This document shows, piece after piece, positions 16,670 to 26,108 of a stretch of DNA of 64,000 nt. The position numbers were made by a program, and so were the translations under genes. The notes beneath the pieces are model-generated. The model did not search any database. It was given only the letters and a program-made list of their open reading frames with translations, and was not told the origin of the DNA. The stretch's first letter is position 1. The number at the start of each line of letters is the position of its first letter. Origin of the DNA: Arthrobacter sp. SLBN-83 (GTDB lineage: Bacteria; Actinomycetota; Actinomycetes; Actinomycetales; Micrococcaceae); NCBI RefSeq assembly GCF_006715285.1, contig NZ_VFMX01000001.1, positions 2,914,001-2,978,000 on the forward strand, in the 5' to 3' direction.

Positions 16670-17599
16670 CTACCACCCGGTCACCTCCCAGTCGCAGCGC
16701 CAAATACCCTTGCTGTAACCGACGCCGGAACCGTTGGCGAGATTCACATAAAGGGCAATCGTGTTGAGGTCTACGATTTCCGCGCTCCAGCCCCGGCCGG
16801 TGGTGTTCACATCCCCGTTGTTGACGTTTGCGCTGATGACCCCATTGGGGAACGGCTTCAACCAGATCGTGCCGTAGCCGTTCACTTCCTGCGGGATGAC
16901 CGTGGTGCCCTTTTGGACAAGGAACTGGGTGTCCGCCGGCGGCACCCCACCAACTCGTCCGCCGGAAAAGCCGTACAGGGAGACCTTCCCGGCCTCGCCC
17001 AGCTTCACCCACACTGGGGTGTCGTTGTCGCCCACCCGGCGGACCCAGTCGATGCCGCTGATGCTCAGCCGGGTTCCCACCTGGTTCAGGAAGGACCGGA
17101 CCAGGTCGTGGGCGGCCACCAGGCCTCCGCCGTCTCCGGACCAGGTCCGGAGGTCAATGATGGAGGTCGGCTGAGTCTGCCCTGCCGTGACCTGCACCAG
17201 GGCGAGGGGCTGGTCATGGATGCCCGGGCCGGAGAGCCGGCCGCCGGGGATGACCTGCGTGGATCCGCCGTTGATCTTGATGAACTCGGACTTGCCCTTC
17301 GTCGGGGTCGGGTCCCGCCGGCAGGCGATGAGGTCCCAGCGGGATCCGGAAGTGATCGGGTCCAACTGGATCGTGTCGTTGGACACCGTCTTATCGATCA
17401 CGCCGAGCCCGAAGCCCCGGCCGGCAGCGATGGACACCGTCCGGTCAGCGCCGGAAACAGGCGACACCTTCCAGTCCGTGGGGCTGCGGACCGCGTAAGA
17501 TGCGGTGCCAATGCCAGGGAACATCTCCTGCCACACCAGCTCCCCAAGGCCCTCACCGGGCGCGGTGTCGTACCCGTAGGAAATGAATTCAACGGCCAT
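16670..17599 (-). CDS. minor tail / baseplate protein
   Basis: 309 aa. The N-terminal half (FPGIGTASYAVRSPTDWKVS, VSIAAGRGFGLGVIDKT, WDLIACRRDPTPTKGKSEFI) matches the common actinophage baseplate protein that reads like a structural scaffold for fibres. The C-terminal half (GYGTIWLKPFPNGVISANVN, IWRCDWEVTGW) is a receptor-type beta domain. The start overlaps the upstream stop by one base (TAATG). Virion protein near the tail tip, with function inferred from synteny between the Dit/Gp37 genes and lysis genes. Confidence 0.72.
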   Translation of the reverse strand: MAVEFISYGYDTAPGEGLGELVWQEMFPGIGTASYAVRSPTDWKVSPVSGADRTVSIAAGRGFGLGVIDKTVSNDTIQLDPITSGSRWDLIACRRDPTPTKGKSEFIKINGGSTQVIPGGRLSGPGIHDQPLALVQVTAGQTQPTSIIDLRTWSGDGGGLVAAHDLVRSFLNQVGTRLSISGIDWVRRVGDNDTPVWVKLGEAGKVSLYGFSGGRVGGVPPADTQFLVQKGTTVIPQEVNGYGTIWLKPFPNGVISANVNNGDVNTTGRGWSAEIVDLNTIALYVNLANGSGVGYSKGIWRCDWEVTGW

Positions 17600-18792
17600 T
17601 AGCGTGTCTCCTGGTTTCGTATGCGCCGGAACATGGCGGCGAACCTGTTCGCCATAGCCCGCTCGGGTTGGTTTGTGATTTCTCCGGCTGACGGTTCAAT
17701 GTCTGCGTGGTGGGCTGACTTCCACCGGAGGGTGCATTCGCGGATGACCTCGGTCATGGTCACGCCGCCTGTTACTTCGATGGGCACGGAGTCTCCGACG
17801 TGGAAGCCGCCGGGCCCGTACTGGAAGATCCCGGACCCGGCGAGATCGATAGAGACCCCGTTCTTGGGTCCCTGCTCCCGGAGTGTTTCCTGGCCGCGGG
17901 CGTCCATGACTGCGTCGGTGTCATCGTCGCGGGCATCCCGGAAAGCTTCTGCACGCATCTCGTACTGGGATTCCCGCAGCGGGTCGGTGAGCATCCGGAA
18001 CTTCCGGGCAGTGCCCTCACCCTGGCCGCCGATGACTACCCGGGAGGCGGCCGGCCGGGTCCGGGTCATCCCCACCCGTTTCAGGGTCCGGCCCTTGACC
18101 GAAAGCTTCGTGGTGAGCTGCTCCGGCTCCCTGACATCCAGCACGAGCGAGCCGTCCACCTGACGGACGGTGACCCCGATCCCTGCGTCCGTGACGGCGG
18201 GGAAGAGCTGCTCAGCGAGGGGGTGGAACCGGAACGGCACCCCGCCCGGCACCGTGGCCCCACGGTTGAGGTTCGGCGCCACGGTCAGGCCGGGGATGGC
18301 CAACCGATTGACGCCGTTCTCGGTGACAGCGGCCTTGACGATGCTCTCCGCGTTCCCGGTGTAGGTCCGGTACTCGGACGAGTCCTGAGAAATTATGCCG
18401 GCCGTGGGGACGGGCCAGCCGAGGATCTCCTTGAGGACCCGGACATCGTCCTCCACGGTCACCGTGTAGGTGTCGTCCTTACCGCCACTGGACTCCAGCG
18501 AGTCGGAGACGATCGGTCCGGAGATTAGGTGCTCGCCCCGGAAGAGGACCCGGAGGCGGGCGCCGTCCGCCATGAGGTTCGGGACGCGCTTGTGGCCGAG
18601 GGGGAGGGACATGGTCAGGGTGGAGACCTGGTCCCACCGGATGACCGCTTCCAGGGAGGAGGGGTTGCCGATGTTGCACTCGAACTGCCGGTCTTTGTTG
18701 TAGACGCTGATCCGGAACAGCGGCACCCCGAAGGCAGCGCCAGAATTGATTCCCGTCACCATGGCCTCCGATACAGGGATGGGAGCAGGCAC
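17599..18792 (-). CDS. minor tail protein, siphovirus Gp37-like
   Basis: Up to 397 aa (GTG 18792), or 387 aa from an ATG at 18762 that sits just after GGAGG. The choice is uncertain. The sequence (DRQFECNIGNPSSLEAVIRW, GEHLISGPIVSDS, VTVEDDVRVLKEILGWPVPT, RPAASRVVIGGQGEGTARKF) matches the ReqiPepy6 Gp37-like/baseplate hub family, the tail-tip protein that follows Dit in siphoviruses. It overlaps the distal tail gene. Confidence 0.8.
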   Translation of the reverse strand: MPAPIPVSEAMVTGINSGAAFGVPLFRISVYNKDRQFECNIGNPSSLEAVIRWDQVSTLTMSLPLGHKRVPNLMADGARLRVLFRGEHLISGPIVSDSLESSGGKDDTYTVTVEDDVRVLKEILGWPVPTAGIISQDSSEYRTYTGNAESIVKAAVTENGVNRLAIPGLTVAPNLNRGATVPGGVPFRFHPLAEQLFPAVTDAGIGVTVRQVDGSLVLDVREPEQLTTKLSVKGRTLKRVGMTRTRPAASRVVIGGQGEGTARKFRMLTDPLRESQYEMRAEAFRDARDDDTDAVMDARGQETLREQGPKNGVSIDLAGSGIFQYGPGGFHVGDSVPIEVTGGVTMTEVIRECTLRWKSAHHADIEPSAGEITNQPERAMANRFAAMFRRIRNQETR

Positions 18793-19739
18793 TCCACGAC
18801 GCCCGTGCCCACCAGGGTCAGGGACAGGGGAACTTGCTTCCCGGCCGGGATCGGGGCGAAGTCGTTCTCCCCGAGGTCACGGGTCTTATCCACTGGGTTG
18901 ATGAGGTCCTCCCCGAAGATCCGCTCCGAGGGCTTCTTGTTCATCCCGCCTACGGTGATGTCGTAGAGGGTGGCGCCGAGGTTCTCCGGGTCGGACTCGA
19001 TCACGAGACACTGCCCGTAGGGGACGGTGAACGGCACGGTCACAACCACACCGTTCACACCCACGGAGGCGGAGGTGGTCTCCCCATCGATGTACCAGCG
19101 GGCGCACGATTCGACGTCCCCCAGGTTGTCTATCGTGGCGTTCTCCACCGAGTAGGAAGAGGCGATGTTGACCAGCGCTGGGCCGTTCGGTTCGAAGAAC
19201 GGCTGGGGCGGTGGGGGCGCCTTGAAGGACTGCACCTCCGGTTCCCCCACCCAATAGGGCTGCTCCGCCACCAGGTTGATCGAATACTCATCCCAGCCGA
19301 GCTTCAGCGGGTTTTTCTTTCGCAGGTGGTCCGAGTCGTCCCGGAACCGCAGCCGGAGGGACCGCTTGGCCCCGTCCGGGTGCGTCACCTCCCAAATGCC
19401 GGTGTCCTCCGGGTCCATGCCCTCCCAGAAGGCCCGGTCCCGCAGCATCCACGCAACCGAGCCGTCCGGGCAGTAGATCCGGATAGGCCACGTCACTTCA
19501 CGGTCCAGCACCGAGACACCCTCATGCCTTGACCCCGGCAGCGCGGGGGAGGTGGAGGCGTGCCGCTCCGTGGTGATCGTCCCCAAGCCCCTGACGTTGG
19601 GCCGGAGGTAGATCCCCGTGGAGCGGTCGGTCAGTGGCCAGGTAACCCCTTTGGCGGTCCATGTCATCGGCATCCCGGACCACGCCGGCGCCGGGTCTAC
19701 CGGCGGGATGTGGGGGGCTCCGAACACAATGTTGGCCAC
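18756..19739 (-). CDS. distal tail (Dit)-like minor tail protein
   Basis: 327 aa with GGAG before its GTG. It follows the tape measure gene by 14 bp, the invariable Dit position. An N-terminal beta domain (about 1-180) carries charged strands (SVLDREVTWPIRIYCPDG, RSLRLRFRDDS) and a Pro-rich linker. The C-terminal galectin-like domain (ARWYIDGETTSASVGVNGVV, QCLVIESDPENLGATLYD) resembles Dit C-termini. It connects tail tube to hub. Confidence 0.78.
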   Translation of the reverse strand: MANIVFGAPHIPPVDPAPAWSGMPMTWTAKGVTWPLTDRSTGIYLRPNVRGLGTITTERHASTSPALPGSRHEGVSVLDREVTWPIRIYCPDGSVAWMLRDRAFWEGMDPEDTGIWEVTHPDGAKRSLRLRFRDDSDHLRKKNPLKLGWDEYSINLVAEQPYWVGEPEVQSFKAPPPPQPFFEPNGPALVNIASSYSVENATIDNLGDVESCARWYIDGETTSASVGVNGVVVTVPFTVPYGQCLVIESDPENLGATLYDITVGGMNKKPSERIFGEDLINPVDKTRDLGENDFAPIPAGKQVPLSLTLVGTGVVECLLPSLYRRPW

Positions 19740-19753
19740 AGTGGCTCCTTTGG

Positions 19754-22700
19754 TTATCCGACAGGGGTGAGGGCGTTGAACAGGTCCATGGCCCGCGCCT
19801 TGTCACGGCGCATCACGGTCTGCGGGTCCTCACCGATGTACTGGTATGTGGGCGAGTACTGGATCCCGCCGCCGGTGCCGTTCAGGGCCGCGGCCTTGAA
19901 CATCTGCAGTTCCTCGTAGGTGAGGACCGCGTCCGGCTTGGACTTGTTGTGCTGGACGATCTGTGGGCCGCCGGTGTTCTCCAGCCACCCGCCGCCGTCG
20001 TACAGCGTTGGGGCTAGGACGTTCCCGGTGTCATCCTTGTGGCCGCCGAAGGCACCGGTGATGAAGTTCGAGACGTCCGTCAGGACCTTCTTACCGATGC
20101 CGCCCACGATGTCGAGGAAGACCCCCGAGCCCGGGAATGCTTCCTTGAACTTGCCCAGCAGCCCATCGATGATTCCCGTGATCGGGTTCCACGGTGTGCC
20201 GCCTGCGGGGATGTCGCCGCCGCCGCTGAGGTACGGTGCCGGGTTCATGTAGTTCGGCCAGCCACCGTTCAGCACCATGTAGTGCAGGTGCGGGCCGGTG
20301 GAGTTACCGGTGGAACCGACTTCACCGATCCGGGTGCCTGTGTTGACCATCTGCCCGGCCTTCACGGCGAAGGAGGACAGGTGGGCGTACCAGGTTTGCA
20401 GCCCGTTGGGGTGATCGATGTGGATCTCATTGCCACCGCCACCGGTGGACCAGCCGGCCATGGACACCCGGCCGCCGCCGGCAGCCCTTACGGGTGTGCC
20501 GGTGGGGGCTGCGAAGTCCATGCCGTTGTGGGTGCTGCTGAAGGGCTGGGAGACAACCGAACTCGGAAGCGGGTTGATGAGCCCGCCCAAGGCCCGGCCA
20601 GGGTGGAACCCTTGGGCCATGAGTGCCTTGACGGCTCCCACACCTCGGTTGCCTGCAGCGTTCAGCGTGTCGATGAACCCGCGGCCGGCACCCTTCACTA
20701 CCTCTGGTACGAGCACGCCTTCCCCGGGTCGCATCGGAGTGAGGACGGTATCTCGCTTTTGCGGCTCGTAGCCGGGAAGAACACCACCCCGGGAGAACCC
20801 TTCCGGGAGCTTCACGCGGTCCAGCTTCGGCACACCGGGAAGGACCCCGGCCACCGTGTTGAACGCGCCGATCAGGCCGTCATTGATGACCGTATCGACT
20901 ACGAACCGCACCGGCGCCTTAGCGATGTCCTGAAGCTTCTCCCAGGCCGTCTTCACGAACCCAACGCCGTCCTCGAAGGCTTTCGGGATGGTCTTCGTGA
21001 TGAAGTCCGAGAGGGTGTCGAAGACAGGCTTGATGACGTTTTCCCAGACCCACTTGATGGCCCCGCCAATTCCATCGAAGGCTGGCTTGATGATCTTCTC
21101 GTAGAGCCAGGAAAAGGCCGGTCCGAGGATGTTCTCGAACATGTACACCCAGGTGTCGATGGTCTTCTTGATGACCTCTTCCCACACCCACTTGATTACG
21201 CCACCAATGCCGTCAAAGGCAGGTTTGATGACCTTCTCGTAGAGCCAAGTGAATGCGGGGCCTAGGATGTTCTCAAACATGTAGACCCAGGTGTCGATCG
21301 TCGGTTTAAGAACCTCGGTCCACAGCCACGTTATGACTGAGCCGATGCCGTCAAACACGGGCTTGAACACGTTCTGGTACAGCCAGTTGCAGGCGTCGGC
21401 CACGGCGTTGAAGGCGCCCTGCAGGGCCGGCACCGCTGTGTTAGTAAACCAGTCCGCGACGGCACCCACGGCAACCTGGATCCCGGCCCACACGTTCTGC
21501 ACGATCTGCTGGCCCAGCTCTGTCTGGGTGAAGAACCAGACCAGAGCGCCCACAACCAGCGAGACGAGGCCGATGACCTTCGCCATCGGGTTCGCGTTCA
21601 TCGCCGCGTTCAGGAGCCACTGGGCGGCGGCCACAGCCTTCGCCCCAGCAGACCATGCCGTCATAGCGATGCGCTGGACGTTCCCGGCGGCCGTGAGGGC
21701 AGCAGAGGCGGCAGCGGTCGCCGTGAAGGCACCGATCAGGAGACCCAAGACCACCGGGCTCCCAGCCACAGCCGACAGCAGCGGGTCAAGGAAGGACAGT
21801 ACGTTGGCGATGCTGCCCGCGAAGAACGTGAACACCTGCACCAAGCTCGGACCCACCTGAGCCGCAATCGGGCCCAGGGCCTCCAGCAGCTTGCCGAAGG
21901 CACCAGTCAGACCGGGCAGGAGCGGCGCTATTGCCGCCACACCCTGCTGCAGACCGGACATGAAGGAGATGAGCCCGTTACCGAAGTCGGGGTTCGAGAG
22001 GGCCGTGAAGACCCCACCGATGAACGTCCCAGCGATCTCGCCACCAAGCTTCAGGAACTCAGCCAGGGCGGGCGCCCCGGCGGAGAACGCTGCCCCGATG
22101 GGACCGAGCGCGGCCAGGAGGCCCTGCGCGCCCTGCGCTGCCCCGGAGAAGATGGTGGACAGGGTCCGCTGGAACTCTTCGCCCTGCATAGCAGCGGAGA
22201 CGTTCCGGAGGCCCTCCGCGAGACCGGCGAGGGTGGACACCGCGCCGCCTGCTTCGGCTGCCTTGTTGATGGACTGGAAGATCCCCACCACGGACCCCGC
22301 GATGGACCACAGGTCCTGCAGCGCCTGGATACCGGCGTCGATCCAGCCCTTCAGCCGCCCATCCGCGGCGGCTGCCTGGATGAAGTCGTTGAACTGGGTA
22401 GCGACGTCGGCCACCCACTGGGCGAGGAGCGGCATGTACTGCATGCCGACGACACCAAGGGTGGTGAAGGCCTGCACAATCGGGGTGATCGCCGTGTTCA
22501 GGATCTCCGTGGACTTGGCCACCCCGAGGAGGAGGGATTCGAGGACCCCGCCCCCGAGCGCACCCTCAAGGGCGCGCATGAAGATCTGCGCCCCGGACCC
22601 CATAGCCGACGCGATAGCCGCAACACCAGTGGCCAGCTGCGGCATAACCGTGTGGGCCAGCGACAGCAGGGGTGCGGAGAAGCCGGAGAAGAAGTTCTCC

Positions 22701-24346
22701 TGCGCGATCTTCCGGATACCGTCCAACTGGTCCTTGACCACCAGCAGGGACCGCACAGCCTGCTGCGCGGAGGGGGTGAGGTTATCCATCGCCTGAGCGG
22801 ACTTAGCCCCAGCCTGGGCGGCAGTGTCTGCCTGCTGCATCTGGACCCGTTCAAGGTTCCGGTGCGCCTGCTCCACAGCGCGGGCGGAGTCCACCTGCGC
22901 CTTCTCAGCCGCCTTCGTAGCGTCCGCCACGGCCTGCTGCGCGTCAGCGATCCGCTGGGCCCCGTCACGTTCCTGCTTCAGGACGTTCTCTTGGGCGTCC
23001 TTGCGGTTCTGGATCGCGTCCGCCTGCGCCTGCCGGGCATCGGTGAGCTTCTGCTCAGCGTCGAGAACCTTCTCGTTCGCCGCTGTCTGTTCCTTCTGAG
23101 CCTTGTCCTGCTCATCCCGGAGGTCCAGCACCGAACGCTTGGCGTTCTCGTCAGCGAGGCCAGCCTTCGCCATGTTGTTCTCGAGACGGGCAAGCTGGTC
23201 ATCGCTGGCCTTCGGATCCGCGAGGGCCTTGTTGTAGGCGTCCGTGGCGTCCTTGTAGGCCAGTGCCGTGTCTACCGCCTTGAGGTTCGCGGCCTCAAGT
23301 TCCCGCCCTACGCTGCTGACCTTCTTGGCTGCGTCTTCCCGGGCCTTGGTCAGGTCTTTCTGCGCTTCGATGACGTCCCGGGCAGCTTTCGCTTCGTCCC
23401 GTTCGGCCATCTCCACGGCCTTCGCCGCGGCCTTCTGGTCCTCGGCAACCGAGATGGTGACTTCCTGCAGGGCGCGTTTGGCGTCCGATACCCTGCGGGC
23501 CGCGTTCTCCTGCGCCTCGGCCGCGTTCTCTTCCGCGATGGTGATCGCCATCATGGCGTCCTCCACAGCCATGGCGGCGATGCGGGGGTTGGTGGTGGAG
23601 ATCGCGTTTGCGGCCTCGGTCGCGGTCTTCAGGGCCTCGCCCACGCCGGAGAACGCGGCCAGGAGGGTACCTGCGCCGGCGCCGATGGACATGAGCCCGG
23701 CCGGGACCAGTGCTGCGACACCGGCGAGGGAGGACAGGGATGCTGCGAAGGTGACCGCATTCCCCGCTGCGGCCACGATGGAGGCCCCGGCAGCGCCCGC
23801 GGCGGGGGTGATGGCCGACAGGCCACCCACCACACCCACGAATGCCTGGGTGAAGGCACGGCCGCCGCGGGTGCCTTCCTTGGAGATGTTCTCGGACATC
23901 TTGTGGAAGTCGAGGCTGATTCGGTTGGTGTTCCGGGAGGTCAGGTTGGCGAGGCGCTCTTGGGCTGCCTCGAGGTCGCGGGTGGAGCGTGCGGTGGCGT
24001 CCTGCGCGTCCTGGGCCCGCCGGTGGGCAGCTGCCAGGCGTTCCTGGGCCTTCGCTACCGTTTCGGTACCGTCAGCGCCCTTCTGCCGGGCCTTGGTGAG
24101 GGCCTCCTCAGCGGCACGGACCTTCGCGGAGGCGTCCTCTTCGCGGCGCTTGGACTTGGCCACGTTAGCGGACGCGTTCTCCACTGCGGTCTCGTACTTC
24201 TTGACCTGCGCCTGCATCTTGTCCGTGGAGCGCTGCCCCTCGGAGGCCGTGTCCTGCATGCCCTTCCGGACCCGCCCCAGGGAGAGCAGAGCCGGTTTCT
24301 CGTTCAGGCTGATGATGCCGGACAGTTCACCAAGAGACAGCGCCAC
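19754..24346 (-). CDS. tape measure protein with M23 peptidase domain
   Basis: 1,530 aa. The GTG at 24346 has GGAGG 5 bp upstream and is preferred over a TTG at 24358. The first ~520 residues are almost continuous coiled coil (AEKAQVDSARAVEQAHRNLE type). The middle has hydrophobic helices. About residues 990-1110 hold three imperfect copies of a ~47-residue unit with WLYEKVIKPAFDGIGG and TWVYMFENILGPAF. Near the C-terminus a LytM/M23 domain keeps HNGMDFAAPTG and HLHYMV zinc motifs. It sets tail length and probably cuts peptidoglycan during DNA entry. Confidence 0.93.
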   Translation of the reverse strand: MALSLGELSGIISLNEKPALLSLGRVRKGMQDTASEGQRSTDKMQAQVKKYETAVENASANVAKSKRREEDASAKVRAAEEALTKARQKGADGTETVAKAQERLAAAHRRAQDAQDATARSTRDLEAAQERLANLTSRNTNRISLDFHKMSENISKEGTRGGRAFTQAFVGVVGGLSAITPAAGAAGASIVAAAGNAVTFAASLSSLAGVAALVPAGLMSIGAGAGTLLAAFSGVGEALKTATEAANAISTTNPRIAAMAVEDAMMAITIAEENAAEAQENAARRVSDAKRALQEVTISVAEDQKAAAKAVEMAERDEAKAARDVIEAQKDLTKAREDAAKKVSSVGRELEAANLKAVDTALAYKDATDAYNKALADPKASDDQLARLENNMAKAGLADENAKRSVLDLRDEQDKAQKEQTAANEKVLDAEQKLTDARQAQADAIQNRKDAQENVLKQERDGAQRIADAQQAVADATKAAEKAQVDSARAVEQAHRNLERVQMQQADTAAQAGAKSAQAMDNLTPSAQQAVRSLLVVKDQLDGIRKIAQENFFSGFSAPLLSLAHTVMPQLATGVAAIASAMGSGAQIFMRALEGALGGGVLESLLLGVAKSTEILNTAITPIVQAFTTLGVVGMQYMPLLAQWVADVATQFNDFIQAAAADGRLKGWIDAGIQALQDLWSIAGSVVGIFQSINKAAEAGGAVSTLAGLAEGLRNVSAAMQGEEFQRTLSTIFSGAAQGAQGLLAALGPIGAAFSAGAPALAEFLKLGGEIAGTFIGGVFTALSNPDFGNGLISFMSGLQQGVAAIAPLLPGLTGAFGKLLEALGPIAAQVGPSLVQVFTFFAGSIANVLSFLDPLLSAVAGSPVVLGLLIGAFTATAAASAALTAAGNVQRIAMTAWSAGAKAVAAAQWLLNAAMNANPMAKVIGLVSLVVGALVWFFTQTELGQQIVQNVWAGIQVAVGAVADWFTNTAVPALQGAFNAVADACNWLYQNVFKPVFDGIGSVITWLWTEVLKPTIDTWVYMFENILGPAFTWLYEKVIKPAFDGIGGVIKWVWEEVIKKTIDTWVYMFENILGPAFSWLYEKIIKPAFDGIGGAIKWVWENVIKPVFDTLSDFITKTIPKAFEDGVGFVKTAWEKLQDIAKAPVRFVVDTVINDGLIGAFNTVAGVLPGVPKLDRVKLPEGFSRGGVLPGYEPQKRDTVLTPMRPGEGVLVPEVVKGAGRGFIDTLNAAGNRGVGAVKALMAQGFHPGRALGGLINPLPSSVVSQPFSSTHNGMDFAAPTGTPVRAAGGGRVSMAGWSTGGGGNEIHIDHPNGLQTWYAHLSSFAVKAGQMVNTGTRIGEVGSTGNSTGPHLHYMVLNGGWPNYMNPAPYLSGGGDIPAGGTPWNPITGIIDGLLGKFKEAFPGSGVFLDIVGGIGKKVLTDVSNFITGAFGGHKDDTGNVLAPTLYDGGGWLENTGGPQIVQHNKSKPDAVLTYEELQMFKAAALNGTGGGIQYSPTYQYIGEDPQTVMRRDKARAMDLFNALTPVG

Positions 24347-24365
24347 CGGGGCCTCCAATGTTTAG

Positions 24366-25072
24366 TTATTTGCCGTCCCCCGGAGGGTTCAGCACCAAGC
24401 CCAGACGGGTTTGAGGGATGGACCGGCGCGGGTTATGCGGATCCAAGACAGGGGTTTTGTTCAGCAGCCCACTGATGCGGGTTGCGAACCAAGACCACGG
24501 CCTCTCTCCCAGCACGCCGGAGGAGAGGTCGATGGTGTAGGTGTCTTGGAAGTCCTGCTCAATCAGGCGCCAGTGGGTGAGGATTTGCTGCCAGGTGTGG
24601 CCTTTGCCCGCTTCGGGGTACTCGTACCACTCGCTGAGGCCCGTTTCGGGGTTGTAGTGGCCGCGGCCGTAGATGTCCGGGTCGCCGTTCGGCGCTGTGC
24701 CCTGTTGGGCTCCGGAGCCTTTCCGGCCGCTAAAAAATACTGCTGGGCTGCTTCGAAGGACTGCGTGGTCCAGATCGTCACCAGTGAGGTGAGTTGCCGC
24801 AGGCCCGCGTAGGAGACGCCGTCTGCGAGGAGTTCGTCGTAGGTGTCCCCGAGGACGCTGCGGAAGAAGTCGGTTTCCTCGTCGTCGGAGACGAGTTCGA
24901 TGTCCTTCTCCGTGAAGGACTCACCTGCCTGGGCTTTGAAGCCGAGCGTCATCATGTGCTGGATCCGCAGGCCGGTCTTCGCGGACACCGCCTTGATGCG
25001 GTATTCCTTGCCGCCGGCGGGCACCACGAGGGTGGGGGAGAGGAAGTCGTTGAGTTCTTTGAGTTCGGTCAA
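24366..25072 (-). CDS. tail assembly chaperone, frameshifted G-T fusion
   Basis: Predicted -1 frameshift product. Reading starts as in the shorter chaperone and slips at TTTTTTA (24731-24737), then continues for 121 codons to a TAA at 24366-24368. The extension reads GAQQGTAPNGDPDIYGRGHY, then TWQQILTHWRLIEQDFQDTY and IDLSSGVLGERPWSWFATRI, a sensible folded sequence like known actinophage T-domains, with no independent start. The fusion is about 235 aa. It holds the tape measure while the tail tube polymerises. Confidence 0.85.
24563..25072 (-). CDS. tail assembly chaperone (G-like, unshifted)
   Basis: 169 aa from the TTG at 25072, which has GGAG 6 bp upstream. A TTG at 25099 is an alternative. 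The N-terminal domain (LSPTLVVPAGGKEYRIKAVS, LRIQHMMTLGFKAQAG, DTYDELLADGVSYAGLRQL) is the tail chaperone fold. The last 50 residues after the slip site (AAGKAPEPNRAQRRTATRTS) are low-complexity and basic, as is usual for the unshifted form. Located between tail tube and tape measure genes. Confidence 0.85.
   Translation of the reverse strand: MTELKELNDFLSPTLVVPAGGKEYRIKAVSAKTGLRIQHMMTLGFKAQAGESFTEKDIELVSDDEETDFFRSVLGDTYDELLADGVSYAGLRQLTSLVTIWTTQSFEAAQQYFLAAGKAPEPNRAQRRTATRTSTAAATTTPKRASASGTSTPKRAKATPGSKSSPTGA
24731..24737 (-). promoter_or_regulatory. -1 ribosomal frameshift slippery heptamer TTTTTTA
   Basis: On the coding strand the zero-frame codons are TAT TTT TTA, so the heptamer fits X XXY YYZ exactly. 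Both tRNAs can re-pair on TTT TTT. The downstream -1 frame is open for 121 codons and protein-like. Confidence 0.88.
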
Positions 25073-25118
25073 GGTGGTCTCCAAGGGTCTAGGTTCCAAG
25101 GGGATGGGTGTTTGGGGG

Positions 25119-25156
25119 CCCGCGCCTGCCCGCCCTTGGAAACAGGCAGGCGCGGG
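25119..25156 (-). terminator. 12-bp perfect hairpin after the tail tube gene
   Basis: 25119-25130 pairs perfectly with 25145-25156 (CCCGCGCCTGCC and complement), 14-base loop, no T-run. It sits 13 bp past the tail tube stop on the transcribed strand, so it could act as attenuator or mRNA 3'-end stabiliser. Confidence 0.5.
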
Positions 25157-25169
25157 GGTCTAGGGGGTG

Positions 25170-25634
25170 TTACGGGGCGGGGGTGTAGTCCGCCAGCTCG
25201 CCGCGGCCGGAGAGGGTGAACTCGGCCTTGGTGAGGTCCGTGCGGGAACCGCCGCCTTCGGTGAAGGAAGCGTCAGCGATACCGGTGTAACCGGTGGTGG
25301 CGCCCTTCTTGATGGCCCGGAAGTGCACGTAGCCGTCCTCCGCGACGGACTTGCCGGCGAGACGCAGGATCTCCTGGCCGGGGTCCACAGCGAGGCCGGC
25401 GCGGGGTACCTTGACGGTGCCGGACATCTCGTAGCTGAGGCCGGTACCGGTTTGGGAGCCCCAGGCGCCGGAATCGAAGTCCGAGTCGTCCTCAAGGTTC
25501 TTGGACGGGGCGGGCGGGGTGAAGTCCGTGATGCCGTACACGCGGGTGAACGTGGTGGGCGTCGTGCCGTCCGTGTAGGCGGCGACTTCGAGGGTCCAGT
25601 CCGAGACGATGCCCGGGGTAATCGTGGTGGCCAT
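25170..25634 (-). CDS. major tail (tube) protein
   Basis: 154 aa with AAGGAG before the ATG. The sequence is beta-rich with the tail-tube pattern: WTLEVAAYTDGTTPTTFTRV, ITDFTPPAPSKNLEDDSDFD, TVKVPRAGLAVDPGQEILRL, and a C-terminal AEFTLSGRGELADY strand. Position between tail terminator and tail chaperones is diagnostic for the hexameric tube subunit of siphoviruses. Confidence 0.87.
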   Translation of the reverse strand: MATTITPGIVSDWTLEVAAYTDGTTPTTFTRVYGITDFTPPAPSKNLEDDSDFDSGAWGSQTGTGLSYEMSGTVKVPRAGLAVDPGQEILRLAGKSVAEDGYVHFRAIKKGATTGYTGIADASFTEGGGSRTDLTKAEFTLSGRGELADYTPAP

Positions 25635-25652
25635 GCTGGCTCTCCTTGATGG

Positions 25653-26108
25653 TTAGTCGTCCCGGTTGGGGCCGGTCCTTGTGAGGGTGATGTAGTAGTT
25701 GGCCGTGTGTTCGAGCCGGTTGTTGCCGTCCGGTCCGAGCGCAGCCCCTGACTTGTGTTCGATCAGGACTATGGGGATCCCGTCGAGGGTGATCCCGTTG
25801 ACGCCGTGGAGGGCGTCGAAGGCGCGGTCCACGATGTCTTTGTCCGAGATCCGGTCATTGGCTTTGCCGCGGATGCGGAGTTGCAGGCCGATGACCGTGT
25901 CCGTTCCTAGGGAGTCGGAGACGGGGTAGAGCGTCATGGCGATGCCCTTGTCCGGGGTGGCCGGCAGCACGTCGATGGTGATGGCGGTGTCTGTGGACAG
26001 GTACGTGCCGGAGGTCATCCAGCGGCCTACCTGGGCGGTGCCGAGGTATTGGCCGATGGCGGTGAGGAGCCGGATCCGGAACCCGGTGGAGCCGTAAACA
26101 ACGGTCAC
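25653..26108 (-). CDS. tail terminator / minor capsid protein
   Basis: 151 aa, GTG start overlapping the previous stop by 4 bp. It has the alpha/beta pattern of tail terminators: GFRIRLLTAIGQYLG, IAMTLYPVSDSLGTDTVIGL, IVDRAFDALHGVNGITLDGI, and the terminal strand YYITLTRTGPNRDD. It caps the tail tube at the head-proximal end. Assigned from fold pattern and gene order. Confidence 0.78.
   Translation of the reverse strand: MTVVYGSTGFRIRLLTAIGQYLGTAQVGRWMTSGTYLSTDTAITIDVLPATPDKGIAMTLYPVSDSLGTDTVIGLQLRIRGKANDRISDKDIVDRAFDALHGVNGITLDGIPIVLIEHKSGAALGPDGNNRLEHTANYYITLTRTGPNRDD

Noticed and set aside
22652..24475. 607-aa and other long plus-strand frames across the tape measure
   Set aside because: Repetitive Leu/Arg/Val translation mirrors the coiled-coil codons of the tape measure. 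No start signals.
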